Part shown: one piece after another, positions 1 to 8,038 of the stretch
Layout of the letters: every line of letters starts with the position of its first letter
Position numbering within the stretch: position 1 is the stretch's first letter
Source: Janthinobacterium sp. GW456P
GTDB taxonomy: Bacteria; Pseudomonadota; Gammaproteobacteria; Burkholderiales; Burkholderiaceae_D
DNA: 40,229 nt
Assembly: GCF_002127655.1 (NCBI RefSeq)
Contig: NZ_NEHB01000001.1
Coordinates: forward strand, 171,742 to 211,970
Reading direction: 5' to 3'
Notes under the pieces: generated by a model
Told to the model about the DNA's origin: nothing
The model's input: the letters and a program-made list of their open reading frames with translations, nothing else
Databases searched by the model: none
Position numbers and translations under genes: made by a program

Positions 1-53
1 GCCAGGCGCCAAGCCGAAGACAGTACGAACGTACGGCAAGGCGCAGGCAACGC
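1..53. repeat. Intergenic repeat, family 2, copy 1
   Basis: A 53-nt unit that recurs at 96-148 with a single mismatch (A versus G at unit position 39). It contains a short inverted repeat, GTAC-GAAC-GTAC, inside GCCG...CGGC flanks. Nothing in it looks coding. It may continue to the left of the window, so its full boundary and its own flanking stem cannot be seen. Confidence 0.8.
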
Positions 54-80
54 ACTTTTGGACAGGCGTTTAGTCAGCAT

Positions 81-166
81 AAAAAAACGTCCAGGGCCAG
101 GCGCCAAGCCGAAGACAGTACGAACGTACGGCGAGGCGCAGGCAACGCCGCCCTGGGCGTTTTTTT
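81..166 (-). terminator. Long-stem bidirectional terminator with repeat in its loop
   Basis: The arms AAAAAAACGTCCAGGGC (81-97) and GCCCTGGGCGTTTTTTT (150-166) pair over 17 bp with one G-T wobble. Each arm ends in a run of A or T, so it could act on both strands. The 52-nt loop is filled by repeat copy 2, whereas intrinsic terminators normally have loops of 3-8 nt. It begins at the stop codon of the small gene at 165-446 and probably ends that transcript. Confidence 0.75.
96..148. repeat. Intergenic repeat, family 2, copy 2, inside a terminator loop
   Basis: Second copy of the 53-nt unit, 95 bp downstream of the first and 52/53 identical. Apart from its first two bases it lies entirely between the two arms of the terminator stem at 81-97 and 150-166. 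Read on the minus strand, its centre (CCGTAC...GTAC followed by CTTCGGC) loosely resembles the core of the longer elements at 7821, 15755, 15891, 26161 and 32367, so it may be a distant relative. That link is an inference. Confidence 0.8.
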
Positions 167-446
167 AGCCGCGCGAAGCGAGGAAGCGCAGTTCGGCTGC
201 CAAGTTCGGCATCAGGTGCTCGTAACGGGTCGCTTCCGAGTTCAGCAGGGCGATGTCGCGCTTGCTTGGGCGCACATAGCGCTCGTCGTCGGCGCTGGTC
301 GTTGCGGTGGCGATGACTTCTTTCTGGGCCAGCTGGCTGTACGGCTTGGAAGCGAGCAGGGCGCCCAGGAAGGCGCGCGTGGCGCGGCCCAGGTTGCTGA
401 AGTAGTTGTCGTTGTCGTTGCTGTAGGTGTTGGTAAAAGTGGACAT
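165..446 (-). CDS. Small protein of unknown function (93 aa)
   Basis: I do not recognise this family. The open frame extends upstream to 515, but I chose the ATG at 446 because GGAGGG lies just ahead of it on the minus strand; the upstream start has no such site. The protein begins MSTFTNTYSNDNDNYF and is Asn/Asp-rich there. A short amphipathic or hydrophobic stretch follows (around RATRAFLGALLASKP), then a charged C-terminal half rich in Arg and Glu. There is no signal peptide or cysteine. It stands alone with its own terminator and is probably a soluble cytoplasmic protein. Existence is well supported by the ribosome site and terminator; function is unknown. Confidence 0.7.
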   Translation of the reverse strand: MSTFTNTYSNDNDNYFSNLGRATRAFLGALLASKPYSQLAQKEVIATATTSADDERYVRPSKRDIALLNSEATRYEHLMPNLAAELRFLASRG

Positions 447-550
447 ATGCCCTCCATGAATGGTCTGTTGTTGCATTGCACAATAATGGAGTTGGCGATA
501 TATGTCTAATTTCAAATTCCAATTTCAGAAATTCAAGAAACGAATAATAA

Positions 551-573
551 GGGCGTAGCCGCTGGCCACGCCC
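551..573 (-). terminator. Probable terminator of the glpQ-like operon
   Basis: GGGCGTAGCC (551-560) and GGCCACGCCC (564-573) form a 10-bp stem with a 3-nt loop and one wobble. On the minus strand it is followed by TTATTATT, a T-rich but interrupted tract. It lies 26 bp past the stop of the phosphodiesterase gene at 599. The rest of 447-598 shows nothing else. Confidence 0.5.
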
Positions 574-598
574 TGAAAAAGAATTTGTTACCAAATGT

Positions 599-1741
599 TT
601 ATCCGGCGGCGATGCGTCCCAGACCCGGATCGTCGCTGAAAAAGCCGTCCAGTCCCGTCTCGATGTAACGCCGCATTTCCGCCACGGAACCGGCTTCGTT
701 GCGCGCATTTTCGCCATTGCCATCGCGGAAGTCGGCCGCCAGGAAACGGTTTTCCGGGCGGAAGGTCCACGTGTGCAACAGCAAGCCGGCCTGGTGCGCA
801 TCATCGACGATGGAAGTGGGCTTGGCCAGGCGCTGGTCGGCGCCCAGCCCGATGATTCCTCGCGTTGGCGGCGCCACCACGTCCGCGTAGGCAGCGATGT
901 CGCGCAGGCCGGCCGGCGTCGTCATCTGCCCGAACGTCAGCTTGCCGCCGGCCTTGACGACATCCATCGGGCGCACGTCGCCGCCCACCACCAGCTGCAT
1001 CAGGCGCACGTTGGCGCGCCGTCCCAGCTTCTCGCGCAAGTACTTCAAATTCGCCACTTCGAAGGACTGGATTTCGATCGGCGCGCGGCGCGTGTATTCG
1101 TGCGCCAGCATGGTCGACAAGAAACGGTCTTCCAGCGCCAGGCCCGCATCGCGGAAATAGGTCGAGCTTTTCAGCTCGGGCACGAGGCCGATGACGCGTC
1201 CGCTGGCAGCTGATTGCGCTGCAACAAAATCGATGATTTCTTCCCACGTGGGGATCTGGAATTGGCCATCGTACAAAGTGTTGCCGGTGCGGACTTTCGG
1301 CAGCCGTTCGATGGCGCGCAGGGTTTTCAGTTCCGCCAGGGTGAAGTCGTCGACGAACCAGCCTTCGTGCCATTCGCCGTCAACCATCTTCTTGCCGCGC
1401 CGGCTGGCAAACTCGGGCCGGCGCGCCACATCGGTGGTATCGATCAAATTGCTTTCGTGGCGCGCCACGAGGATGCCGTCGCGCGTGGCGACCAGGTCCG
1501 GCTCGACGTAATCGGCACCATCGGCAATGGCCTTGGCGTACGACGCCAAGGTATGTTCGGGGCGCAGGGCGCTGGCGCCCCGGTGGGCGAACACGAGCGG
1601 ACGGGCCGGGGGCGTGGCCAGCAGGCCGGCGGCAAAGCCGGGCGCGGCGGCCAGGGCCAGGCCGCCCACGGCCGCCTGGACGAAGTGGCGGCGCGAAAAG
1701 TGCCGTTGCGGCAGCACAGGGGCGATATGCGGCGCGCGCAT
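599..1741 (-). CDS. glpQ: Tat-exported glycerophosphodiester phosphodiesterase
   Basis: Hydrolyses glycerophosphodiesters to glycerol-3-phosphate and an alcohol, probably in the periplasm. The 380-residue product starts with a twin-arginine signal (SRRHFVQ, R17-R18) and a hydrophobic stretch ending near residue 40. The GDPD domain follows: the HRG motif with H53 and R54, E62, the metal-binding E80-x-D82, and the catalytic H95 in ARHES. Its ATG overlaps the receptor stop codon by one base (TGATG), so the two genes are translationally coupled. A frame running to 2059 exists, but it lies inside the receptor gene and lacks the signal sequence. Pairing with a PhoB-controlled receptor suggests phosphate scavenging. 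The glpQ symbol is by family; the exact substrate is not visible. Confidence 0.88.
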   Translation of the reverse strand: MRAPHIAPVLPQRHFSRRHFVQAAVGGLALAAAPGFAAGLLATPPARPLVFAHRGASALRPEHTLASYAKAIADGADYVEPDLVATRDGILVARHESNLIDTTDVARRPEFASRRGKKMVDGEWHEGWFVDDFTLAELKTLRAIERLPKVRTGNTLYDGQFQIPTWEEIIDFVAAQSAASGRVIGLVPELKSSTYFRDAGLALEDRFLSTMLAHEYTRRAPIEIQSFEVANLKYLREKLGRRANVRLMQLVVGGDVRPMDVVKAGGKLTFGQMTTPAGLRDIAAYADVVAPPTRGIIGLGADQRLAKPTSIVDDAHQAGLLLHTWTFRPENRFLAADFRDGNGENARNEAGSVAEMRRYIETGLDGFFSDDPGLGRIAAG

Positions 1742-4155
1742 CAGAAGTCCGCCGTCAAGGTCAGGAAGCCCTGGCGCGGGGCGATGGGGAAGGTGTTGTA
1801 GGTCTTGTCGGCCGCGCCCACGACTACGTTCAGCGCACCTTCGCGGTTGGCCAGGTTGCTGACGTTGAGTCTCCAGCGCGGATTTTTCAGCCAGCTCGCC
1901 ATGGCCGGCAGCTTGCCCGACACGCCCAGGCCCATCAGGAAATAGCTGGGGACCGACAAATCGTTGGTGTACGTCGCGTAGCGCTTGCCCACATAGTCTC
2001 CGATCAGTTGCACTTCGATATCGCCAAACGTGGCGGAAGCGACGAACTTGTTCAGCCATTCCGGCGAACCGGGCACGTTCTTGCCAGCGGTCAAGACCAG
2101 CGCGGCGCCATTGTTGTAATTGTCCGCGTACTGCGAGCGGTTGTACGACAGGGCATTGTAGAACGAAAAATTGTTGCCGAAGTGTACAGTGCCGGCGATA
2201 TCGATGCCGTCCGTGCGCACGCTGCCCACGTTGGCCAGCACGGGGTTGCCGCCGATGATGGAGGAAATCACGGGTGTCGGGCTGATCTGCAGCAAGCGGT
2301 TGCTGAAATCGACGTGATAGACGTTGACCTGGCCATCGATGGCCGTGATGGCGCCCAGGTTCAGCGGATGGCTGCCGCGCACGCCCACTTCATAGGTGAG
2401 CGCCGTTTCCGGCTTGGCGTCGCGCTTGAACAAATCAAAAGCGGCCTGGCTTGACAAGCTCCATGGCGAGGCGCCGCCGCCGCCGTAGGTGACGAACTGG
2501 CGCATGTTTTTCTGGATATTGAAGTACAGCTGGTCTTGCGGCGTGACATCCCAGCGCGCGCCCACTTGCGGCAAGAACCATTTTTTCGTATTGATGGTGC
2601 CGACCGGCAAGGCCGTCGAGCCGCCCGCGATGGCGCCCAGGGCCGGCTGCACGGGGAATTGGCCATCGGCAAATTGCAGGCTGGATTTGAAGCCGGCCTG
2701 CAGCGCGATATCGGGACGGATGCGCCATTCATCCTGCAAGTGCAGCTGCACCACCTTGTTGTCGATCTCGCTGCCGTACTGCGTGATCAGAGGATTGCTG
2801 GGGCGGTCATAGGGCGACGTCGGCTTGTTGACGTCGAGCGCATACCAGCGGCGGTAGGCGGACGAGCGGTTCTGTTCCAGCCACAGGCCCGCTTCCACCT
2901 GGTGCGCGCCGAGCTCCTTGCGCACGGTGGAAATGAAGCCGCCGCGCTTGATGTCGTATTCCGTCGTGCGCACGGCGTAGCCGGAGTTGCCGAACACCTG
3001 TTTCAGGTTCTGCTTCGGGTAGTACACGCTGAACAGGCCCGGCAAGCCGGCCACGCCGATGGGGCCGGCCACCACGCCCGCGCCGTCATCCTTGTGGTAA
3101 TACACCTGGTTGGACCAGGTCATGCCTTCGGACAAGTTGGCGTCGAACTTGGCGTAGGCCAGGTAATCGGTGCGCTGCGCATCGCTGTAGTAATTGCGGT
3201 AATTGTTGCCGTCGGCGGCAGGCGTGGCGCCCGTGGGCGACAGGTAATTGAGGGCCGCCTTGAAGTCCGGATACAGGAAGGGGCGCGTGTACGGTGCGCT
3301 CGTTTCGCCCGCCACGTGCACGGTGCTGTCTTCGTTCGGCTCGATCTTGTCCGAGTAATTGAAGAACAGGGTCAGCTTGCCCGCCTCGCCGCGGTTGACG
3401 TATTTGGCATTGAACTGGTCGCCGCCCTGGCGCGCATCGAAATCCCAGGCGCGCGCCTCATGGTGCAGGATGGAGAAATAGGCGCTGCTGCCATCGCCGA
3501 AGGCACCCGTGTCATAGCGGGCAAAGGTGCGCGAGGTGCGGTGGCTGCCCACCGTCTGCTGCAGGCTGGCGCCTTGCGTGGCCAGCGGATCGCTGGAATA
3601 GGTTTCGATGGTGCCGCCCAGGTTGCTGGTCGAGGCCGTCGCCAGGTCGCCCGCGCCCGAGGACAGCACGACGCTGCGCACGTTTTCGCTGATGACGGCG
3701 CGCTGCGGCGACAGGCCGTTGTAGTTGCCATACTGCTGGTCGCCCAGCGGCACGCCATCCATGGTGTAGCCGAGTTGCTGGCCGGAAAAACCGTGCACGA
3801 ACAGCGACAGGTTCTGCTCGTTGTTGCCCCAAGGATCGGCCGTCTGGAAGCTGACGCCAGGTAAGGTTTGCAGGGCTTTCAGGGGATTCGTGCCGGGCAG
3901 GATTTTCTGAATTTCATTCTTGCTCAGGGCAACCGAGGAGCGCGTCTTGCGCGAGGAAATCTCCACGGTGGCCATCGGTGCGTTGTCGTCGGCAGCCGGG
4001 GCCGTAGCGGCGGCCATGTCGGTAGTGGCGGATGCCACGGCGGCGGCCACGGCCGTTTGCGCCAGGGCAGGCAAACTCAAGCCTGCGGCGCAGGCGCCCA
4101 GCAAAACATGGAAGGAATGGCGGCGCAGGGCCAGCGTCAAGTGGGAGTTCATCAT
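1741..4155 (-). CDS. TonB-dependent outer-membrane receptor
   Basis: An 804-residue outer-membrane receptor for energy-dependent uptake. I start it at the ATG ATG pair (4155/4152), which gives a signal peptide ending ...LSLPALAQ; the in-frame extension to 4272 runs through the promoter. A plug domain follows (roughly residues 60-190: NPLKALQTLPGV, VHGFSGQQLGYTMDGVPLG, then the NLGGTIE end of the plug). The rest is a 22-strand-type barrel rich in aromatic residues, ending in LTLTADF with the terminal Phe used by the Bam machinery. The downstream phosphodiesterase overlaps by one base and a Pho box lies upstream. I infer a role in importing an organophosphate under phosphate limitation; the ligand is unknown. 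Confidence 0.9.
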   Translation of the reverse strand: MMNSHLTLALRRHSFHVLLGACAAGLSLPALAQTAVAAAVASATTDMAAATAPAADDNAPMATVEISSRKTRSSVALSKNEIQKILPGTNPLKALQTLPGVSFQTADPWGNNEQNLSLFVHGFSGQQLGYTMDGVPLGDQQYGNYNGLSPQRAVISENVRSVVLSSGAGDLATASTSNLGGTIETYSSDPLATQGASLQQTVGSHRTSRTFARYDTGAFGDGSSAYFSILHHEARAWDFDARQGGDQFNAKYVNRGEAGKLTLFFNYSDKIEPNEDSTVHVAGETSAPYTRPFLYPDFKAALNYLSPTGATPAADGNNYRNYYSDAQRTDYLAYAKFDANLSEGMTWSNQVYYHKDDGAGVVAGPIGVAGLPGLFSVYYPKQNLKQVFGNSGYAVRTTEYDIKRGGFISTVRKELGAHQVEAGLWLEQNRSSAYRRWYALDVNKPTSPYDRPSNPLITQYGSEIDNKVVQLHLQDEWRIRPDIALQAGFKSSLQFADGQFPVQPALGAIAGGSTALPVGTINTKKWFLPQVGARWDVTPQDQLYFNIQKNMRQFVTYGGGGASPWSLSSQAAFDLFKRDAKPETALTYEVGVRGSHPLNLGAITAIDGQVNVYHVDFSNRLLQISPTPVISSIIGGNPVLANVGSVRTDGIDIAGTVHFGNNFSFYNALSYNRSQYADNYNNGAALVLTAGKNVPGSPEWLNKFVASATFGDIEVQLIGDYVGKRYATYTNDLSVPSYFLMGLGVSGKLPAMASWLKNPRWRLNVSNLANREGALNVVVGAADKTYNTFPIAPRQGFLTLTADF

Positions 4156-4209
4156 CAGCCTGTGGAAAGTATTGGATGGAATACAAGCTGCGCAGCGTAA
4201 CGGCGCTGC

Positions 4210-4249
4210 GTGACGGGCTGATGACGAACTGATGACGGAACGATGACAG
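4210..4249 (-). promoter_or_regulatory. Pho box: four PhoB half-sites at 11-bp spacing
   Basis: On the minus strand the units CTGTCAT, CCGTCAT, TCGTCAT and CCGTCAC occur with the GTCAY core starting every 11 bp (plus-strand ATGAC at 4221, 4232 and 4243, GTGAC at 4210). Known PhoB boxes are tandem CTGTCAT-type half-sites spaced 11 bp, so the match is close. A possible -10 (TACGCT, plus strand 4194-4199) lies about 10 bp past the last unit, as expected for a PhoB-activated promoter. The start codon is 55 bp downstream. Confidence 0.82.
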
Positions 4250-4260
4250 CAGAGACAATT

Positions 4261-4281
4261 GCGCCGCCTCAAGGGCGGCGC
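4261..4281 (-). terminator. Hairpin, probable hslO terminator
   Basis: GCGCCGCC (4261-4268) and GGCGGCGC (4274-4281) form a perfect 8-bp stem with a 5-nt loop, 28 bp past the hslO stop. The tract following on the minus strand (AATTGTCT) is a poor U-run, so termination may be partial. It lies directly upstream of the Pho box of the next operon. Confidence 0.45.
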
Positions 4282-4308
4282 GGTGGGTGCGTGACGAAAC
4301 TGTAATAG

Positions 4309-5286
4309 TTAGTTGATGCTGGCTGCGGGCGGAATCAGGACTTCCGCCGGCGCATCCGTGATGAACAGCTGCGCGCAATCGACCTTGTCGAAGTCGTAGT
4401 GCTGGCCGCAGAAATCGCAATTCACGCCAACATGGCCGATTTCTTCCAGGGTGCTGTTGACTTCTTCCTCGCCCAGCATCTTGAGCATATTGCCCACTTT
4501 TTCACGCGTGCAAGTGCAGTGGAAGCTCGGGTGCAGCGGGTCGAAGACGCGGATCGTTTCTTCCCAGAACAAGCGCTGCATCAGGGTGTCGATGTCGGTG
4601 GACAGGATTTCCGCCTCTTTCAGGGTCGATGCCAGCATCACGGCGCGGTTCCACGTGTCGAGCGCGTCTTCTTCGGAGACGGGCGTCGCTTCGGCCTTGC
4701 CGCCATGGTGGGGCAGCTTTTGCAGCAGCAGGCCGCGCGAGACGGTGTCATCGGTGGCCAGCCACAAACGCGTGTCCAGCTGTTCCGAACGCAGCATGTA
4801 GTTTTCGATCACGGTCGCCATGTCGTCGCCGTCCAGCGGCACGATGCCCTGGTACGGCTGCTGGCCCGGCACCTTGTCGGCCGGGTCCAGGGTGATGATG
4901 AAGCGGCCCTTGCCCGTGGCGTTGAGCAGTTGCGGCACGGTGGCGCCGTCGGCAATGGCGGCGTCCGGGTCCAGCTTGGCCGTGGCGCGCAGGCGCAGTT
5001 CGGAATCGCATTCGACCACCATCAGGCGCACGGGACCGTCACCATGGATTTGCATGATGATGGAGCCGTTGAATTTCAGGTTGGCCGACAGCAGGGCGGC
5101 GGCGGCCACCATTTCGCCCAGCACTTTTTTCACGGCCGTCGGGTAGGCGTGGCGCGACACCACTTCCTGCCAGGTGGTCGAGACGTCGATGAACTGGCCG
5201 CGCACGGCGGCATTGTCGAAAATAAATTTTTGCAGGGTATCCTGGCCGGTGGCGGCGCTGACGGCACCCGTGATTTCAGTCGTCAT
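4309..5286 (-). CDS. hslO: Redox-regulated chaperone Hsp33
   Basis: Cytoplasmic holdase that is switched on when oxidation and unfolding release zinc from four cysteines. The 325-residue product has the chaperone domain, then C257-x-C259 and C290-x2-C293, the Hsp33 zinc motif at the expected C-terminal position (E. coli C232/C234/C265/C268). It starts at MTTEITG (5286); the frame continues upstream but overlaps the preceding gene. It follows the hexapeptide-repeat gene by 4 nt, so the two are almost certainly co-transcribed. It is about 30 residues longer than the E. coli protein, mostly at the N-terminus and in an Ala/Pro-rich tail. Confidence 0.95.
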   Translation of the reverse strand: MTTEITGAVSAATGQDTLQKFIFDNAAVRGQFIDVSTTWQEVVSRHAYPTAVKKVLGEMVAAAALLSANLKFNGSIIMQIHGDGPVRLMVVECDSELRLRATAKLDPDAAIADGATVPQLLNATGKGRFIITLDPADKVPGQQPYQGIVPLDGDDMATVIENYMLRSEQLDTRLWLATDDTVSRGLLLQKLPHHGGKAEATPVSEEDALDTWNRAVMLASTLKEAEILSTDIDTLMQRLFWEETIRVFDPLHPSFHCTCTREKVGNMLKMLGEEEVNSTLEEIGHVGVNCDFCGQHYDFDKVDCAQLFITDAPAEVLIPPAASIN

Positions 5287-5290
5287 TCTT

Positions 5291-5815
5291 TTATCCAATC
5301 TTCTTGAGTTGCGTATTAAATAGCTGGCCGCGCTGCACATAGTTCACGGCGTTGCCTTGTAGCCTGGTGATATTGTCCGCCGTCAGGGTCCGCACGGCTT
5401 TCGCCGGTGAGCCGAGGATCAGCATATTGTCGGGAAATTCCTTGCCTTCCGTGACCAGGGCGCCCGCGCCGACCAGGCAGTTTTTGCCGATCTTCGCGCC
5501 GTTCAGGATCACGGCCTGGATGCCGACCAGGGCGCCGTCGCCGATGGTGCAGCCATGCAGCATCGCCTGGTGGCCGATGGTCACGTTCCGGCCGATGTCC
5601 AGCGGGTAGCCCGGGTCCGTGTGCAGCACGGCGCCTTCCTGCACATTGCTGTTGGCGCCCACGGTGATGCGCTCGTTGTCGCCGCGAATCGTGGCGCCGA
5701 ACCAGACGGAGGTATTCGCTTCCAGCGTCACCTTGCCGATCACGTTGGCCGTATCGGCAACAAAAGCGGAAGCATCAATCTGCGGCGCATGGTCGCCCAA
5801 TTGGTAGAGTGTCAT
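5291..5815 (-). CDS. Gamma-carbonic-anhydrase-like hexapeptide-repeat protein
   Basis: A 174-residue left-handed beta-helix protein of the gamma-carbonic anhydrase/PaaY/YrdA group. It shows the expected hexapeptide pattern, including DTANVIGKVTLEANTSVWFGATIRGD, and the conserved metal-site region HTDPGYPLDIG...VTIGHQAMLHGC, which supplies three His ligands in this family. Members are usually trimers with zinc or iron at subunit interfaces; many have little carbonic anhydrase activity and are probably acyl-CoA thioesterases or unknown hydrolases. It is the first gene of a two-gene operon with hslO (4-nt gap). Family is secure, reaction is not. Confidence 0.88.
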   Translation of the reverse strand: MTLYQLGDHAPQIDASAFVADTANVIGKVTLEANTSVWFGATIRGDNERITVGANSNVQEGAVLHTDPGYPLDIGRNVTIGHQAMLHGCTIGDGALVGIQAVILNGAKIGKNCLVGAGALVTEGKEFPDNMLILGSPAKAVRTLTADNITRLQGNAVNYVQRGQLFNTQLKKIG

Positions 5816-5906
5816 CGTTAGCCTGTGGCGGTGGTGGAAGCGCCGGGCGCGGCCGGACGCGAAAGTTTTGCGCTATTTTACGCTGTTGCATGGCAAGTCC
5901 GAGCGC

Positions 5907-5940
5907 CGACCGTTAATCCGGTATAATTATCGAACGGTCG
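5907..5940. promoter_or_regulatory. Inverted repeat around a -10 box, candidate operator
   Basis: CGACCGTT (5907-5914) and AACGGTCG (5933-5940) are perfect 8-bp inverted arms 18 bp apart. Between them sits a perfect TATAAT (5922-5927) reading toward the alpha/beta hydrolase. No good -35 is visible 17 bp upstream. The layout suggests a dimeric repressor or activator site over the promoter, but the regulator is not in the window. Confidence 0.45.
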
Positions 5941-6013
5941 TACTTTTATGTCCATCCTATCTACAGGTACAGCATGTGGCGCCATCTGCGCCACTTTCAA
6001 GGCAGGCAATCAG

Positions 6014-6904
6014 ATGAAACCCATGAAACTTTCCCGTTCCGAATTCATCAGCATCCGCGGCGCCCGCACGCATGTGCGCCACTGGGGCCGCGACGGCGCG
6101 CCCATCCTGTTCATGGTGCACGGCTGGATGGACGTGGCCGCCTCGTTCCAGTTCGTCGTCGACGAGCTGGCGGGCGACTGGCACGTGATCGCGCCCGACT
6201 GGCGCGGCTTTGGCCTGAGCGACTACACGCAGTCCGACACCTACTGGTTCCCGGACTACCTGGCCGACCTCGACGCCATGCTGCTGCACTATTCGCCGGA
6301 CGCACCCGTCAATCTGCTCGGTCACAGCATGGGCGCCAACGTGGCCGGCCTGTACGCGGGCGTGCGTCCGGAACGCATCAGCCGCTTCATCAATCTGGAA
6401 GGCTTCGGCATGATGGCAACGAAGCCGGAGCAGGCGCCGGGCCGCTACGCCAAGTGGCTGGACGAATTGCGCGAGCCGCCCGCCATGCGCAGCTATCCTT
6501 CGCAGCGCGCCGTGGCCGAGCGCCTGCAAAAGACCAATCCGCGCTTGCCGGACGCGCGCGCGGCCTTCCTGGCCGAACACTGGTCGGCGCAGAATGAGGC
6601 GGGCGAGTGGGACATCCTCGGCGACCCCCAGCACAAGCGGGTCAATCCTATCCTGTATCAGGTGGAAGAGGTGATGGCGTGCTGGCGCCGCATCACGGCT
6701 CCCGTGCTGTGGGTGGAAGCCGATGACACGAATATGTGGCAATGGATGGGGCCAAAGGAGCAGGCGCGCATCGAAATCGACCGGCGTTTGGCCTGTATCA
6801 AGGATGTGCGCTGCGAGATGATGGCGGATGCCGGTCACATGCTGCACCATGATCAACCGGCGGAGCTGGCGCGCCTGGTGGAGGAATTCCTCGCCGGATC
6901 GTGA
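6014..6904 (+). CDS. Alpha/beta hydrolase
   Basis: A 296-residue cytoplasmic alpha/beta-hydrolase-fold enzyme with an unidentified ester or related substrate. Visible are the oxyanion-hole region MVHGWMD (residues 34-40), the nucleophile elbow GHSMGAN with Ser105, a likely acid in LWVEADD, and the catalytic His near residue 275 in DAGHMLHHDQ. I prefer the ATG at 6014 with AGGCAGG upstream; the ATG at 5948 would add residues without homology and has no ribosome site. It stands alone, with its promoter inside the inverted repeat at 5907-5940. Confidence 0.85.
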   Translation: MKPMKLSRSEFISIRGARTHVRHWGRDGAPILFMVHGWMDVAASFQFVVDELAGDWHVIAPDWRGFGLSDYTQSDTYWFPDYLADLDAMLLHYSPDAPVNLLGHSMGANVAGLYAGVRPERISRFINLEGFGMMATKPEQAPGRYAKWLDELREPPAMRSYPSQRAVAERLQKTNPRLPDARAAFLAEHWSAQNEAGEWDILGDPQHKRVNPILYQVEEVMACWRRITAPVLWVEADDTNMWQWMGPKEQARIEIDRRLACIKDVRCEMMADAGHMLHHDQPAELARLVEEFLAGS

Positions 6905-6985
6905 CGCGGGCGCTCTGCGCTTTTGCCAAGCAGCGTACAATGAAAACTTCTTCCATGCTGAGCCCGTGCAGGGTATTGTTTTCAC

Positions 6986-7819
6986 ATGCTTAAAGTCGAC
7001 CTGCATTGTCATTCGAATATCTCCGACGGCGTGCTTGCGCCTGCCGCCGTGGCTGCGTACGCTTGCCGCGCCGGCGTGGACGTATGGGCGCTGACGGACC
7101 ACGATGAGGTGTCCGGCGTCGCCGCCGCGCGCGCGGCCGCGCTGGACCTGGGCATGCGCTTCGTGGCCGGCGTGGAAATTTCCATTACCTGGGCCGGCGA
7201 AACCGTGCACATCGTGGGCTTGCAAGTCGATGAAAACAATCCGGGCCTCGTGCAGGGCTTGCACCAGACGCGTTCGGGGCGCGACGCGCGCGGCCGCGAA
7301 ATCGCCCGCCAGCTGGACCTGGCCGGCATCCCCGACGCCTACGAAGGGGCCTTGAAATTCGTCGGCAACCCGGATCTGATGTCGCGCACGCACTTCGCCC
7401 GCTACATCGTGGAAACGGGCAAATGCGCGAACATTCCCGACGTGTTCAAGAAATATCTGTCGGAAGGCAAGCCCGGTTACGTCGAGCACCGCTGGGCCAC
7501 ACTGGCCGAAGCCGTGGGCTGGATACGCGGCGCGGGCGGCGTGGCCGTCATCGCCCATCCTGGCCGCTACCGCTTCAGCGACATGGCGCAAGGCGTGCTG
7601 TTCGATGAATTCAAGCAACTCGGCGGCGCGGCCATCGAAGTCGTCACGGGCAGCCACAGCCCGGACCAGTATCCGGAATACGCGCAGCTGGCCAATGCCT
7701 ACGGCTTCCTTGCCTCGCGCGGCACGGACTTCCATGCGCCGGGCGAGTCGCGCGTGGATTTTGCCAAGTTGCCGCCGCTGCCGGCCAACGTGACCCCGAT
7801 CTGGCACGACTGGTTTTAG
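6986..7819 (+). CDS. PHP-domain phosphoesterase, RNase AM / nucleoside bisphosphatase type
   Basis: A 277-residue polymerase-and-histidinol-phosphatase domain protein of the YciV/TrpH (RnaAM) family. E. coli YciV is a 3',5'-nucleotide bisphosphatase and 5'-3' exoribonuclease acting on short RNAs and rRNA 5' ends. The metal motifs are all present: HCHSNISDG (H7, H9), TDHD, GVEIS, IAHPGRY and GTDFHAPGE. In E. coli this gene neighbours yciO, and yciO is found here two genes on, which supports the call. No strong ribosome site precedes the ATG; a TATTGT at 6974-6979 would place transcription start at the ATG itself. Confidence 0.88.
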   Translation: MLKVDLHCHSNISDGVLAPAAVAAYACRAGVDVWALTDHDEVSGVAAARAAALDLGMRFVAGVEISITWAGETVHIVGLQVDENNPGLVQGLHQTRSGRDARGREIARQLDLAGIPDAYEGALKFVGNPDLMSRTHFARYIVETGKCANIPDVFKKYLSEGKPGYVEHRWATLAEAVGWIRGAGGVAVIAHPGRYRFSDMAQGVLFDEFKQLGGAAIEVVTGSHSPDQYPEYAQLANAYGFLASRGTDFHAPGESRVDFAKLPPLPANVTPIWHDWF

Positions 7820-7820
7820 C

Positions 7821-7945
7821 TGACAGCCGGGCAAATCTGCTGCGCGGCGCGCTTTGCGGCCGGCGATGCTCGCTGTACCTTGGTACAGCTGCGCTTCTCG
7901 GCCACAAATCACTGCCGCTCGCGACGATTTTCCTGGCTGCCGATG
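7821..7945 (+). repeat. Structured 3'-end element, copy A
   Basis: Begins 1 nt after the stop of the PHP gene. The conserved core runs 7833-7931 and includes GCGGCCGGCGATGCTC and GCGCTTCTCGGCCACAAATC. The central hairpin is GCTGTACC (7872-7879), TT, GGTACAGC (7882-7889). The outer arms CAGCCGGGCAAATC and GATTTTCCTGGCTG pair over 12 of 14 positions. The inner hairpin and outer arms differ in sequence from the other copies but remain paired. Confidence 0.85.
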
Positions 7946-7967
7946 CGCCGCCGCGCCGCCAGAGTCG

Positions 7968-7993
7968 CTTGAAATCTGAGTTCGCGTCTATAT
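7968..7993 (+). promoter_or_regulatory. Candidate heat-shock (sigma-32) promoter of htpX
   Basis: CTTGAAA (7968-7974) matches the sigma-32 -35 element. GTCTATAT (7986-7993) resembles the CCCCATNT -10 element in its second half. The gap of 11-12 bp is about one base shorter than usual. htpX is heat-shock controlled in E. coli, which makes the match meaningful. The -10 is weak, so this is only a candidate. Confidence 0.45.
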
Positions 7994-8038
7994 CTTTTTG
8001 TTATTCTTGTCATGCATCGACATCCGGAGCCAACGCCC

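Noticed and set aside
4287..4308. Extension of the Pho box (GTGAC at 4291)
   Set aside because: It is out of the 11-bp register of the four clear half-sites.
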